Assembly: GCA_900769545.1 (NCBI GenBank)
Contig: CAAGGZ010000029.1
Span: forward strand, 1 to 48,121
Direction: 5' to 3'
Length of the DNA: 48,121 nucleotides
Source of the DNA: Clostridia bacterium
Lineage (GTDB): Bacteria; Bacillota; Clostridia; Christensenellales; Borkfalkiaceae
The position numbers and the translations under genes were made by a program. Below are positions 14,932-23,434 of this stretch, piece after piece (within the stretch, counting starts at the first letter, position 1; each line of letters starts with the position of its first letter). Under the pieces are notes generated by a model, which had not been told where the DNA came from, did not search any database, and was given only the letters and a program-made list of their open reading frames with translations.

Positions 14932-14950
14932 AAAAAAAGAGGATGTAAAA

Positions 14951-15697
14951 GTGGATTGGTTGTTTAATAGAAATAATACAATTTTAAAATATGCAGACGT
15001 GTTTTTGGGCTACCGACATATTCTGTTATTGCTCTCTACAGTGGGGGCATGTATAGGATTAACGCTATTTTTAAGACGAAAAAACGAGGCGAGCAAACGA
15101 AAATTTTTTAAGGTTATTGCATGGGTATTGATTGGGTTCGAGCTCTCGTATAGAGTAATCAATTTATTAGGAGTTTCGGAGTATTCCTTAAAAGATATTT
15201 TGGAAATTGTACTGCCGTTACATCTTTGTTCGATTATGGTATGGGTGTTGATTGTTGCCTTTCTGACGGAAAAGGAATGGTTGTTGCGATTTGGCACGGT
15301 TTGTACGATTATGTCCATGGGCTTATACCTAATATTTCCGTTGACAGGGTTAAATCAGGCAAAGTTTTCTTTTTCCATGTTGTATAGCGCAAGTACGCAT
15401 GAAATAGGCTTTGTTTCAGCGGTTTTGTTATTGACGTTAAAGAGTGTGGAGTTTTCTATGCAAAAAATTTGGCAGACGTTTTTGGGGTATGCCGTTTGCT
15501 TTGTCTGGGGCGGCGTTGCCAACGTCGTTTATAAGCACCGCAATTATATGTTTATGGCAAAGGATCCTTTGTCCTTGCCGTTGCCTTTCCCTTATCAAAT
15601 ACTATATGCCGTATTGGTAGTAGGCTATATCGTTGTATTTTTCTTGTTGGCAAGAAAGATTAAAACAGATATCAAGAAAAAGAAAGAGCAGACCTAA
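14951..15697 (+). CDS. YwaF / TIGR02206-like integral membrane protein
   Basis: Start placed at GTG 14951, after AAGAGG; the upstream TTG of the open frame lies inside the -35 box. The 248-residue protein has about seven membrane helices. Segments such as ELSYRVINLLG, LPLHLCSIMVW and ASTHEIGFVSAVLLLT resemble the conserved core of the YwaF/TIGR02206 family. The function of this family is not known. It is transcribed alone and ends in a terminator whose stem spans its own stop codon. A second protein of related layout is encoded at 33470-34333. Confidence 0.65.
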   Translation: MDWLFNRNNTILKYADVFLGYRHILLLLSTVGACIGLTLFLRRKNEASKRKFFKVIAWVLIGFELSYRVINLLGVSEYSLKDILEIVLPLHLCSIMVWVLIVAFLTEKEWLLRFGTVCTIMSMGLYLIFPLTGLNQAKFSFSMLYSASTHEIGFVSAVLLLTLKSVEFSMQKIWQTFLGYAVCFVWGGVANVVYKHRNYMFMAKDPLSLPLPFPYQILYAVLVVGYIVVFFLLARKIKTDIKKKKEQT

Positions 15698-15708
15698 CGT
15701 CTGCTCTT
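15684..15708. terminator. Bidirectional terminator
   Basis: AAGAGCAGAC (15684-15693) pairs perfectly with GTCTGCTCTT (15699-15708); the stop codon of the YwaF-like gene is in the loop. On the minus strand the stem is followed by TTTCTTTTTC, serving galM. Confidence 0.75.
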
Positions 15709-15713
15709 GTAAG

Positions 15714-16745
15714 TTACTTTTTCACGGAAAATCTGTAAACGGTGACTTCGTGATATTGTTCTCCTGCTTTTAACACCGTCGAGGGATATTCAGGACAGTT
15801 GGGGGAGTTGGGATACCCTTGCGTCTCCAAACAGAGCGCGCAGTGGTTTACGTACTCTTTTTTGCCTTTAAAACCGCCCGTTGCACAAGCCGTGTAAAGC
15901 TGTACCGCGGGGAGAGTTGTATAGCAGTCCATACGTCTGCCCGATTCCTCGTCGTAAACGTAGGCAATTTTTTCCAAACTCTTTCCGACTCTATCCAAGC
16001 AGTAGTTGAAATCATATCCGTTACACTGTTTGATGAGCGGCGCGTCCGAAAACATATCCTGTCCCAATTTCTTGGGGTATAAGAAACTATACGGAGTATT
16101 GTCAATGTTCATCAGTTCGCCATGGGGAATAAGTTCCTTATCCACAGGCGTGATTTGCCTTGCGTTTATCATCAAAACGTGGTCGAGTACGGTATCTTGA
16201 TACCCGATGTTAAAATACGTATGGTTGGTAAGGTTGCACACCGTATCTTTGTCCGAGGTTGCTTTGTATTCAATCTTTAATTCATTTTGCTCGTTTAAAG
16301 AAAATGCAACGGTAACGGATAAAGCGCCGGGGAAGCCGCTCTCTCCGTCGGGGGAGAGGTAGGAGAGCTCCAAACGGTCTTTGACAATGTTTGCCGACCA
16401 AATTTTTCTGGAGAAATCGCCTTCCGTACCGCCGTGAAGGGTATTTTCGCCTTCGTTTGCGTCGAGGCGGTATTCTTGACCGTTCAAGGTAAAGGCGGAG
16501 CCGCCGATGCGGTTGCCGAATCTGCCGATGGTTGCGCCAAAGTAGGGGTTGTCCTCGTAATAATCTTCGGGACGTTTGCAACCGACAACGCAATCGGAAA
16601 AGTTTCCGTGTTTATCGGGGGCGGAAATGCGTGTGATTCTTCCGCCGTAAGTAAGTATGTCCACTTCCATTCCGTTTTTATTTTTTAAAGTATATACCTC
16701 GTTTACGTTGCCGTTTTTTATAAAGCTATATGTTTTCGTTATCAT
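15714..16745 (-). CDS. galM: Aldose 1-epimerase (mutarotase)
   Basis: Start placed at ATG 16745 (GGAGGG 5 bases upstream); a longer frame to 16811 has no binding site. The 343-residue protein has the galactose mutarotase motifs: GGRITRI near the N-terminus, ATIGRFGNRIGGS, NTLHGG, the catalytic histidine in NLTNHTYFNIG, and the catalytic glutamate in CALCLETQGYPNSPN. It interconverts alpha and beta anomers of galactose or glucose. Its -10 box is probably TATAAT at 16782-16787. No gal genes are adjacent. Confidence 0.93.
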   Translation of the reverse strand: MITKTYSFIKNGNVNEVYTLKNKNGMEVDILTYGGRITRISAPDKHGNFSDCVVGCKRPEDYYEDNPYFGATIGRFGNRIGGSAFTLNGQEYRLDANEGENTLHGGTEGDFSRKIWSANIVKDRLELSYLSPDGESGFPGALSVTVAFSLNEQNELKIEYKATSDKDTVCNLTNHTYFNIGYQDTVLDHVLMINARQITPVDKELIPHGELMNIDNTPYSFLYPKKLGQDMFSDAPLIKQCNGYDFNYCLDRVGKSLEKIAYVYDEESGRRMDCYTTLPAVQLYTACATGGFKGKKEYVNHCALCLETQGYPNSPNCPEYPSTVLKAGEQYHEVTVYRFSVKK

Positions 16746-16851
16746 AAAATCCCTCCGATGTAGTATATGCGCCTTTCCATTATTATAACAACTCCGCGAA
16801 AAAAAATCCACTAAAAATCCAAAGAAATTCTTAAAAGAAGCGTTTAAATCG

Positions 16852-16880
16852 TTGACTTAATAATACGGGTGTGGTATCAT
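16852..16880 (+). promoter_or_regulatory. Promoter of ilvE, with inverted repeat in the leader
   Basis: TTGACT (16852-16857), 17 bp, TATCAT (16875-16880). In the leader, GTCAATTC and GAATTGAC (16906-16913 and 16921-16928) form an 8-bp perfect hairpin just before the ribosome binding site. No T-box is seen here. Confidence 0.6.
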
Positions 16881-16943
16881 TATACAAATAAATTGTAACA
16901 AGCCTGTCAATTCAAAAAACGAATTGACTTTAAGGGAGAGTTT

Positions 16944-18005
16944 ATGGAAATCAGAATAGAAAAAACGACGACTCCCAGCACGATGCCGCCGGAAGAAAAA
17001 TTGGGGTTTGGGAAAGTATTCACCGACCACATGTTTATAATGGATTACAGTAAAGAAAAGGGGTGGCACGACGCAAGAATCGTTCCGTTTGGGCGTATTT
17101 CTTTGCATCCTGCTTCGACTGTGTTGCATTACGGCGCGGAAATTTTTGAAGGGTTGAAAGCGTACCGCCGCGCGGACGGCGGCGTACAGTTGTTCCGTCC
17201 TATGGAAAATATTCAGCGTATGAATCGCTCGGCAGAACGTATGAGCTTGCCTCTTTTAGATGAACAGGACGCTTTGGAGGCGTTGACGACCTTTGTCAAG
17301 CTTGAAGAAAAATGGGTGCCGAAATCGTTTGGTACGTCGCTGTATCTTCGTCCGTTTATGTTTGGAAACGACGAGGCGCTCGGTGTGCATGCGGTGCATA
17401 ATGCAACCTTTATGTTGATTGCTTCCCCCAGCGGCAGTTATTACGCAGAGGGTATCAATCCCGTAAAAATTATGATTGAGAGTGAGGACGTGCGTACGGT
17501 GCGCGGCGGAACGGGCTATGCAAAGTGCGGCGGTAATTATGCGGCGAGCACGCGCGCAGGCGAACGCGCTGCGGCAAAGGGTTACTCGCAGGTGTTGTGG
17601 TTGGACGGCGTGGAAAGAAAATATATCGAAGAAGTCGGCGCAATGAACGTTATGTTCAAAATCAACGGCACGATTGTAACCCCCCTTCTGACAGGCTCCA
17701 TTTTACCGGGAATTACGAGAAAGAGCTGTATCGAGGTGCTCAAATCCTTTGGTTATACCGTAGAGGAGAGATTGCTTTCGGTAGACGAGTTGGTGGAAGC
17801 GATGGAAAGCGGCGCTTTAGAAGAGGCGTGGGGCTGCGGTACGGCGGCGGTAGTATCTCCGATTGGGAAGCTTGCTTACGGTGAAAAGGAATATATCGTA
17901 GGCGGCGGCAAAATAGGGGAAGTTACTCAAAAACTGTACGATATTTTAACGGGTATCCAGTGGGGTAAAGTAGAAGATACTTTCGGATGGGTATATAAGT
18001 TATAA
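16944..18005 (+). CDS. ilvE: Branched-chain amino acid aminotransferase
   Basis: The 353-residue class IV PLP enzyme matches the long (about 350) BCAT type. It has HYGAEIFEGLKAYR at 62-75, SLYLRPFMFG at 132-141, the PLP lysine K194 in GTGYAKCGGNYAAS, and E230 in YIEEVGAMNV. It carries out the last step of Ile, Val and Leu synthesis from the 2-oxo acids and glutamate. It lies just upstream of the T-box operon but has its own promoter, so it can be expressed when the operon is off, for example for catabolism. Start supported by AAGGGAG. Confidence 0.96.
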   Translation: MEIRIEKTTTPSTMPPEEKLGFGKVFTDHMFIMDYSKEKGWHDARIVPFGRISLHPASTVLHYGAEIFEGLKAYRRADGGVQLFRPMENIQRMNRSAERMSLPLLDEQDALEALTTFVKLEEKWVPKSFGTSLYLRPFMFGNDEALGVHAVHNATFMLIASPSGSYYAEGINPVKIMIESEDVRTVRGGTGYAKCGGNYAASTRAGERAAAKGYSQVLWLDGVERKYIEEVGAMNVMFKINGTIVTPLLTGSILPGITRKSCIEVLKSFGYTVEERLLSVDELVEAMESGALEEAWGCGTAAVVSPIGKLAYGEKEYIVGGGKIGEVTQKLYDILTGIQWGKVEDTFGWVYKL

Positions 18006-18053
18006 AATAGTAGAAATTTCCTTTAAAATAAAGGAAAAATGTACATGATTTTG

Positions 18054-18082
18054 TTGACAAAACGAGAAAATGTGATTATAAT
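18054..18082 (+). promoter_or_regulatory. Promoter of the leu-ilv operon
   Basis: TTGACA (18054-18059), 17 bp, TATAAT (18077-18082); both perfect. It drives the T-box leader. Confidence 0.75.
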
Positions 18083-18099
18083 AAAACGTACATTATATA

Positions 18100-18378
18100 T
18101 AAAGGCAATGACGGGATAGAAATCTTTAAAGTTCGCTTTCAGAGAGTCGGCGGTTGGTGCGAGCCGATACAGCTTTTCAGAATATAGCTCCTCCCCGAGC
18201 CGCCGAGAGAACAGCGATTATTCGCCCAGTAGATTCGGACGGGTTTCTCCCGTTACAGAGAAAGTCTTTTAAGACGCAAAGCGGGTGTTTGACACCAAGT
18301 AGAGTGGTACCGCGGAGTAGAATTCTTCGTCTCTTTCGTATAAGCGCAATCATTGCGCTTGCACGGAAGAGATTTTTC
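18100..18378 (+). promoter_or_regulatory. T-box riboswitch (probably leucine-specific)
   Basis: The leader has the canonical T-box AGAGTGGTACCGCGG at 18301-18315. A stem I is formed by GTCGGCGG and CCGCCGA around GGTTGGTGCGAGCC. A stem III is ACGGG-TTTCT-CCCGT (about 18239-18253). In the 3' side of stem I, after GAATATA, CTC triplets occur at 18188-18193, which fits a leucine specifier; the exact codon register is by eye. The segment CGTCTCT (18328-18334) can pair either with AGAG of the T-box (antiterminator) or in the terminator 18330-18377. Uncharged tRNA-Leu would stabilise the antiterminator and switch on the operon when leucine is scarce. Confidence 0.93.
18330..18377 (+). terminator. 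T-box terminator before leuA
   Basis: Outer arms TCTCTTTCGT (18330-18339) and ACGGAAGAGA (18363-18372) enclose a strong inner stem AAGCGCAA...TTGCGCTT; TTTTT follows at 18373-18377. Confidence 0.85.
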
Positions 18379-18415
18379 GTTAAAACACAAGGATAGTTTA
18401 GCAAGAGAAAGAAAT

Positions 18416-20074
18416 ATGAAAAACAGTAAAAAATACGTAAAACAATATTTTGAACCGCAAGGCGTAACGATGGATTGGACGAAAAAATCCGCCATTGAAA
18501 AACCGCCCGTTTGGTGCAGCGTCGATTTAAGAGACGGCAATCAGGCGTTGATTATTCCTATGAGTTTAGAGGAAAAGTTGGAGTTTTTCAAGCTCCTTTG
18601 TAAAGTCGGTTTTAAAGAAATCGAAATCGGTTTTCCTGCGGCGAGTGAGACGGAATACGAGTTCTGCCGTATGCTCATTGAGAATAACCTGATTCCCGAC
18701 GACGTGACCATTCAGGTGTTGACGCAATCGAGAGAGCATATCATTGCAAAGACGTTTGAGGCTTTGAAGGGCGCAAAACGGGCGATTGTACACTTGTATA
18801 ATTCGACTTCCGTGGCGCAACGTCAGCAGGTGTTCAAAAGAGAAAAACAGGAGATTATCGATATTGCCGTGTTTGGGGCGAAGCTCTGTAAAGAGTACCG
18901 TGAAAAAGCAGAGGGGAAAATTTGGTTTGAGTATTCCCCTGAAAGCTTTACGGGTACGGAGCCCGAATTTGCGGCGGAAATTTGCAATGCAGTGCTGGAC
19001 GTATGGCAGCCGACGGCGGAAGATAAGACGATTATCAATCTTCCCGTTACCGTTTCTCATTCTATGCCGCACGTATATGCCAATCAAGTCGAATATATGT
19101 GCAAGAATTTAAAAAACCGTGAAAACGTGGTTATTTCCTTGCATCCGCATAACGACAGAGGCTGCGCGGTGGCGGACAGTGAAATGGGCTTGCTTGCAGG
19201 CGGCGACAGAATCGAAGGTACGCTGTTTGGCAATGGCGAGCGTACGGGGAACGTAGACATTATCACGTTGGCGCTGAATATGTATTCGCAAGGGATAGAC
19301 CCTGAACTTGACTTTTCTGATTTGCCTGCCATTACGCAGGTTTACGAACGGGTAACGAGAATGAAAGTGGGCGAACGTCAGCCGTATAGCGGCTCGTTGG
19401 TGTTTGCGGCATTCTCGGGCTCCCACCAAGACGCGATTGCGAAAGGTATGAAATACAGGGTGGAAAGGGACATAAATACTTGGACGGTACCTTACTTGCC
19501 TCTCGACCCTGCCGACGTTGGCAGAGTGTACGAGGCGGACGTTATCCGCATCAATTCGCAATCGGGCAAGGGCGGTATCGGGTATATCCTTGAAACACAG
19601 TTTAAATTGGTATTGCCGCCTAAAATGCGCGAGGTGTTCGGGTATCACGTCAAAAGTATTTCCGACCATGCGCATAAGGAGCTCTCTCCGCAGGAAGTAT
19701 ATGATATTTTTATGAAAGATTTCGTCAACTTGCAAGATAAGCTCCGCGTGGTGAACGCTACTTATCAAGACGTGAACGCAGACCTGGTATGCGGAAGAGT
19801 GGAAATCGAGTACCTTGGTAATACACAAATCTTAGAGGTTGAGGGGAGCGGTCGCTTGGACTGCGTCAGCAACGCCATTAAAAAAGTTACGGGCAAGGAA
19901 TACGTTTTGGAAAGTTACGTGCAGCATGCTCTGGAAGAAAAATCTTCCTCGAAAGCAGCTTCTTACGTATGCGTGAGCGTAGACGGCAAGCCTTATTGGG
20001 GTACAGGTATCCACAGCGACGTCATGACTTCGTCCGTACGCGCGCTTGTGACGGCGGTGAATAAAACATTATAA
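18416..20074 (+). CDS. leuA: 2-isopropylmalate synthase
   Basis: Start placed at ATG 18416; the longer frame begins inside the T-box terminator. The ribosome binding site (AGAGAAAG) is weak. The 552-residue enzyme is of the longer LeuA type, as in actinobacteria. The HMGL-like TIM barrel carries VDLRDGNQALIIPM (catalytic Arg and metal Asp), FEYSPESFTGTEPEF, the HxH metal motif in SLHPHNDRGCAVAD and GNGERTGNVD. The C-terminal LeuA dimer/regulatory domain (about 425-552) is the leucine feedback site. It condenses acetyl-CoA with 2-oxoisovalerate. First gene of the operon, as expected for leucine control. Confidence 0.96.
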   Translation: MKNSKKYVKQYFEPQGVTMDWTKKSAIEKPPVWCSVDLRDGNQALIIPMSLEEKLEFFKLLCKVGFKEIEIGFPAASETEYEFCRMLIENNLIPDDVTIQVLTQSREHIIAKTFEALKGAKRAIVHLYNSTSVAQRQQVFKREKQEIIDIAVFGAKLCKEYREKAEGKIWFEYSPESFTGTEPEFAAEICNAVLDVWQPTAEDKTIINLPVTVSHSMPHVYANQVEYMCKNLKNRENVVISLHPHNDRGCAVADSEMGLLAGGDRIEGTLFGNGERTGNVDIITLALNMYSQGIDPELDFSDLPAITQVYERVTRMKVGERQPYSGSLVFAAFSGSHQDAIAKGMKYRVERDINTWTVPYLPLDPADVGRVYEADVIRINSQSGKGGIGYILETQFKLVLPPKMREVFGYHVKSISDHAHKELSPQEVYDIFMKDFVNLQDKLRVVNATYQDVNADLVCGRVEIEYLGNTQILEVEGSGRLDCVSNAIKKVTGKEYVLESYVQHALEEKSSSKAASYVCVSVDGKPYWGTGIHSDVMTSSVRALVTAVNKTL

Positions 20075-20099
20075 GAGTAAAAGTAAGGAGTTATAGAAT

Positions 20100-21776
20100 A
20101 TGAAATTGAACGGCGCACAAATTTTAATTCAGACCTTGATAGAACAGGGCGTAACCGATGTGTTCGGTTATCCCGGCGGTCAGGTTATCAATATTTACGA
20201 CGCGCTTTACGAATATAAGGACAAAATCAATCACGTTTTGACCGCGCACGAGCAGGGCGCTTCGCATGCGGCGGACGGATATTCCAGAGCAACGGGCAAA
20301 GTGGGCGTTTGTATCGCGACCAGCGGTCCCGGCGCAACCAATTTGGTTACGGGTATCGCTACGGCGATGTTGGACTCCATACCCATGGTTGCGATTACGG
20401 GGAACGTGCCTTGTTCGCTTATCGGCAAGGACAGCTTCCAAGAAATCGATATTACGGGTGTGACGTTGCCTATTACAAAGCATAACTATTTCGTCACGAA
20501 AGTGGAAGATTTGGCAGACACCATTCGAGAGGCGTTTCTGATTGCGAAATCGGGAAGACCTGGGCCTGTCCTTATTGATATTCCCAAAGACGTGCAGCTT
20601 GCAAAATATGATTATGAAACAAAGCCTATTAAAGAAAAGATTGCTCTGCCGCTCGTAAAAGAAAGTAAAATCGAAGAAGCGGCGAAGCTTATTTCCGAAG
20701 CGAAAAAGCCCTACATTTATGTGGGCGGCGGCGCGGCAGGTCTTGGTATGGGCAAGGAAATCCTTGCTTTTGCAGAAAAGATTGATGCGGTAATCGGTTG
20801 CTCGTTTATGGGACTTTCCTGTATTCCGCAGGAGAGCGAACGCTTCCTCGGTATGCAAGGTATGCACGGACATTACGCTTCTTCTATGGCGCAAAACGAC
20901 GCGGATTTGATTCTTGCGGTGGGCGTGCGTTTCTCGGATAGAGCGACGGGCAACGTTTCTAAATTTGCAAAGACGAGCAAGATTATTCAGCTTGACCCCG
21001 ATTATGCGGAAGTCAATAAAAACGTCCGTGTTGATCTTGGGCTTGTAGGGGACGTGAAAGACGCTTTTCAGCGTATTGCGCAAAAGTGTGAAAAGCAGGA
21101 ACATTCCGAATGGCTTTGCCACGTGAACGGGCTCAAAAAAGAAGAAAAGCGTTTCGAGGACGAAATTGCGGCGGCTTCTACTGCAACGCTTTCGCCTAAA
21201 AAAGTGTTTGACGTTATCAACGCGTTAAAGCCTGCGAAAACGATTACGGCGACGGACGTAGGGCAGCACCAGATGTGGGCGGCGCAGTATTCGACGTTCG
21301 ACGGTCCCAGACGTTTCGTTTCCAGCGGCGGTTTGGGTACGATGGGCTTTGGGCTTGGCGCAGCGATGGGCGCGTACGTAGCGACAAAAGATCCCGTGGT
21401 GTTGATTACGGGCGACGGGAGCTTCGGTATGAACCTCAACGAGCTTGCAACAGCCGTTACCTATAAGATACCCGTAGTGATTGTTTTGATGAACAACGGC
21501 GTTTTGGGTATGGTAAGACAGTGGCAGACGCTGTTCTTCGGAAAACGTTATTCCAACACGATTTTGGACAGAAAGACGGATTTTGTGAAATTGGCGCAGG
21601 CGTTCGGCGCAGAGGGCTACCTTGCGGAGACGGAAGTGGAATTCAAGCGCGTGTTCGAGACGGCGTTGAAAGCAGGCAAACCCGTGGTGATTGACGTGCG
21701 TATTGACAAGGATGAGTTGGTACTTCCTATGCTTCCTCCCGGCGGCGCAATCAGCGATATTATCACGAAGGTGTAA
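20100..21776 (+). CDS. ilvB: Acetolactate synthase large subunit
   Basis: The 558-residue ThDP enzyme has the catalytic glutamate E51 (TAHEQGASHAADGYSR), the FAD-enzyme pattern of the AHAS branch (DSIPMVAITGNVP, ...KDSFQEIDITG), and the ThDP/Mg motif GDGSFGMN...NNGVLG near 440-470. It makes 2-acetolactate (Val, Leu) or 2-aceto-2-hydroxybutyrate (Ile). Start supported by AAGGAG 8 bases upstream. It works with the regulatory subunit encoded next. Confidence 0.97.
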   Translation: MKLNGAQILIQTLIEQGVTDVFGYPGGQVINIYDALYEYKDKINHVLTAHEQGASHAADGYSRATGKVGVCIATSGPGATNLVTGIATAMLDSIPMVAITGNVPCSLIGKDSFQEIDITGVTLPITKHNYFVTKVEDLADTIREAFLIAKSGRPGPVLIDIPKDVQLAKYDYETKPIKEKIALPLVKESKIEEAAKLISEAKKPYIYVGGGAAGLGMGKEILAFAEKIDAVIGCSFMGLSCIPQESERFLGMQGMHGHYASSMAQNDADLILAVGVRFSDRATGNVSKFAKTSKIIQLDPDYAEVNKNVRVDLGLVGDVKDAFQRIAQKCEKQEHSEWLCHVNGLKKEEKRFEDEIAAASTATLSPKKVFDVINALKPAKTITATDVGQHQMWAAQYSTFDGPRRFVSSGGLGTMGFGLGAAMGAYVATKDPVVLITGDGSFGMNLNELATAVTYKIPVVIVLMNNGVLGMVRQWQTLFFGKRYSNTILDRKTDFVKLAQAFGAEGYLAETEVEFKRVFETALKAGKPVVIDVRIDKDELVLPMLPPGGAISDIITKV

Positions 21777-21786
21777 GGAGAAAATC

Positions 21787-22284
21787 ATGGAAAATAGATT
21801 TGTAATAGCAGTATACGTAGACAATAAAGCGGGTGTACTGACGAGAGTAACGGCAATGTTCACCCGTCGCGCTTTCAATATCGATACGTTGACAGTAGGG
21901 GAAACCGAACGCAGTGAATATTCCCGTATTACCATCAGTATGCGCGGAGACGAATACGTTAAGGAACAGCTTATCAATCAGTTGAAAAAACTGTACGTTG
22001 TAAAAAAGGTGGAAGTGCTCGAGGATGAGCCCATCAAGCGCGAGCTTATGCTCATTAAAGTGAAGAACGAGTCTGTTAATCGTAGCGATATTATGACGGC
22101 GGTGGATGTATTCCGCGCCAGCGTTATCGATTACTCCCCCGAAGGTATGTGTATCGAAGTGACGGGGAATCCCTCGAAAATCGACGCTTTCGTAAAACTT
22201 ATGCAACCGTTTGGCATTTTGGAAATGTGCCGCACGGGTATCGTTGCCCTCGATAGAGGTAACGTAACATTACTTGATAAATGA
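21787..22284 (+). CDS. ilvN: Acetolactate synthase small (regulatory) subunit
   Basis: 165 residues from ATG 21787 with AAGGAG just before, overlapping the ilvB stop region; a longer frame from 21691 lies inside ilvB. The N-terminal ACT domain (VIAVYVDNKAGVLTRVTAMFTRRAFNIDTL, shown here in parts: NKAGVLTRVTAMF, RAFNIDTLTVG) binds valine for feedback, and the C-terminal domain (about 85-165) activates IlvB. The length is typical of Gram-positive small subunits. The tight spacing to ilvB favours stoichiometric translation. Confidence 0.95.
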   Translation: MENRFVIAVYVDNKAGVLTRVTAMFTRRAFNIDTLTVGETERSEYSRITISMRGDEYVKEQLINQLKKLYVVKKVEVLEDEPIKRELMLIKVKNESVNRSDIMTAVDVFRASVIDYSPEGMCIEVTGNPSKIDAFVKLMQPFGILEMCRTGIVALDRGNVTLLDK

Positions 22285-22315
22285 AAAATAAAACATATAG
22301 AAAAGGAGAAATATT

Positions 22316-23335
22316 ATGGCAAACAGAATTTTTTATCAGCAGGATTGCGATTTGAACAAATTGAACGGTAAAACCGTTGCGATTATCGGTTACGGCTCTC
22401 AGGGGCACGCGCACGCGCTCAACCTTAAGGATTCGGGCGTGAACGTTGTCGTTGGTCTTTACAAGGGCAGTAAGAGCTGGGAAAAGGCTGAAAAACAGGG
22501 CGTGAAAGTTATGACGGCGGCGGAAGCGGCTAAGGTTGCCGACCTTATTATGATTCTCATCAACGATGAAAAGCAGGCGAAGCTCTACAAAGAAAGCATC
22601 GAACCCAACCTTACGGAAGGCAAGACGCTTGCGTTTGCGCACGGCTTCAATATCCACTTTGGTTGCATTAAGCCCCCGAAGAACGTAAACGTTATTATGG
22701 TTGCGCCTAAGGGTCCCGGTCATACGGTACGCAGCGAATATCAGGCAGGCAAAGGCGTACCTTGCCTTATCGCTGTGGAACAGGACGCAACGGGTGATGC
22801 GTGGGATATTGGTCTTGCTTATGCGGCTGGTATCGGCGGCGCAAGAGCAGGCGTTTTGGAAACCAATTTCCGTACGGAAACGGAAACCGACCTTTTCGGT
22901 GAACAGGCAGTGCTTTGCGGCGGTGTTTGCGCGCTGATGCAGGCTGGTTTTGAAACGTTGGTGGAAGCAGGATATGACCCCAGAAACGCGTACTTTGAAT
23001 GTATTCACGAAATGAAGCTCATCGTAGACCTTATTTACCAGAGCGGTTTTGAAGGTATGAGATATTCGGTATCGAACACGGCGGAATACGGCGATTACGT
23101 AACGGGTCCGAAGATTATCACCGAAGAAACGAAGAAAGCGATGAAGAAGGTTTTGAAGGATATTCAAGACGGTACGTTTGCAAAGGAATTCCTTGTGGAT
23201 ATGTCTGAAGCAGGCGCGCAGGTACACTTCAATGCGATGAGAAAGATTGCTGCGGAACATCCTTCCGAAGTAGTGGGCAGAGATATTAGAAAATTGTATA
23301 GCTGGGCTGATGAAGAAAAATTCATCAATAACTAA
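22316..23335 (+). CDS. ilvC: Ketol-acid reductoisomerase (class I)
   Basis: The 339-residue enzyme has the Rossmann motif GYGSQGHAHA at 25-34. Its cofactor loop, GLYKGSKSW (47-55), has two serines as in NADPH-using enzymes, but a tyrosine replaces the usual arginine. The C-terminal knotted domain has the metal ligands in ETDLFGEQAVLCGG and the CIHEMKLIVDLI helix. It converts acetolactate to 2,3-dihydroxyisovalerate. Start supported by AAAAGGAG. Confidence 0.97.
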   Translation: MANRIFYQQDCDLNKLNGKTVAIIGYGSQGHAHALNLKDSGVNVVVGLYKGSKSWEKAEKQGVKVMTAAEAAKVADLIMILINDEKQAKLYKESIEPNLTEGKTLAFAHGFNIHFGCIKPPKNVNVIMVAPKGPGHTVRSEYQAGKGVPCLIAVEQDATGDAWDIGLAYAAGIGGARAGVLETNFRTETETDLFGEQAVLCGGVCALMQAGFETLVEAGYDPRNAYFECIHEMKLIVDLIYQSGFEGMRYSVSNTAEYGDYVTGPKIITEETKKAMKKVLKDIQDGTFAKEFLVDMSEAGAQVHFNAMRKIAAEHPSEVVGRDIRKLYSWADEEKFINN

Positions 23336-23357
23336 TGCTTGAATAGACCTGATGAAA

Positions 23358-23386
23358 GTGAATTGCGCTCTATGGGCGCAATTCAC
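23358..23386 (+). other. Hairpin between ilvC and ilvD
   Basis: GTGAATTGCGC (23358-23368) pairs perfectly over 11 bp with GCGCAATTCAC (23376-23386). No T-run follows, so it is more likely a processing or stability element than a terminator. Confidence 0.65.
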
Positions 23387-23434
23387 AGTTTGCTCTTATC
23401 AAATCAATGCACTCTAGAGTGAGAGGAAAAAAAT

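Noticed and set aside
18017..18037. Terminator after ilvE (TTTCCTTT/AAAGGAAA)
   Set aside because: Weak AT-rich stem without a T-run on the plus strand; left as a doubtful inverted repeat.
18566..19828. Long minus-strand open frames opposite leuA
   Set aside because: Shadows of leuA caused by its codon bias; no motifs.
22199..23386. 395-codon minus-strand open frame opposite ilvC
   Set aside because: Shadow of ilvC; composition rich in R, H and F without motifs, and no ribosome binding site or promoter.
23358..23386. Intrinsic terminator between ilvC and ilvD
   Set aside because: The stem is strong but not followed by a T-run, and ilvD has no separate promoter that I can see.
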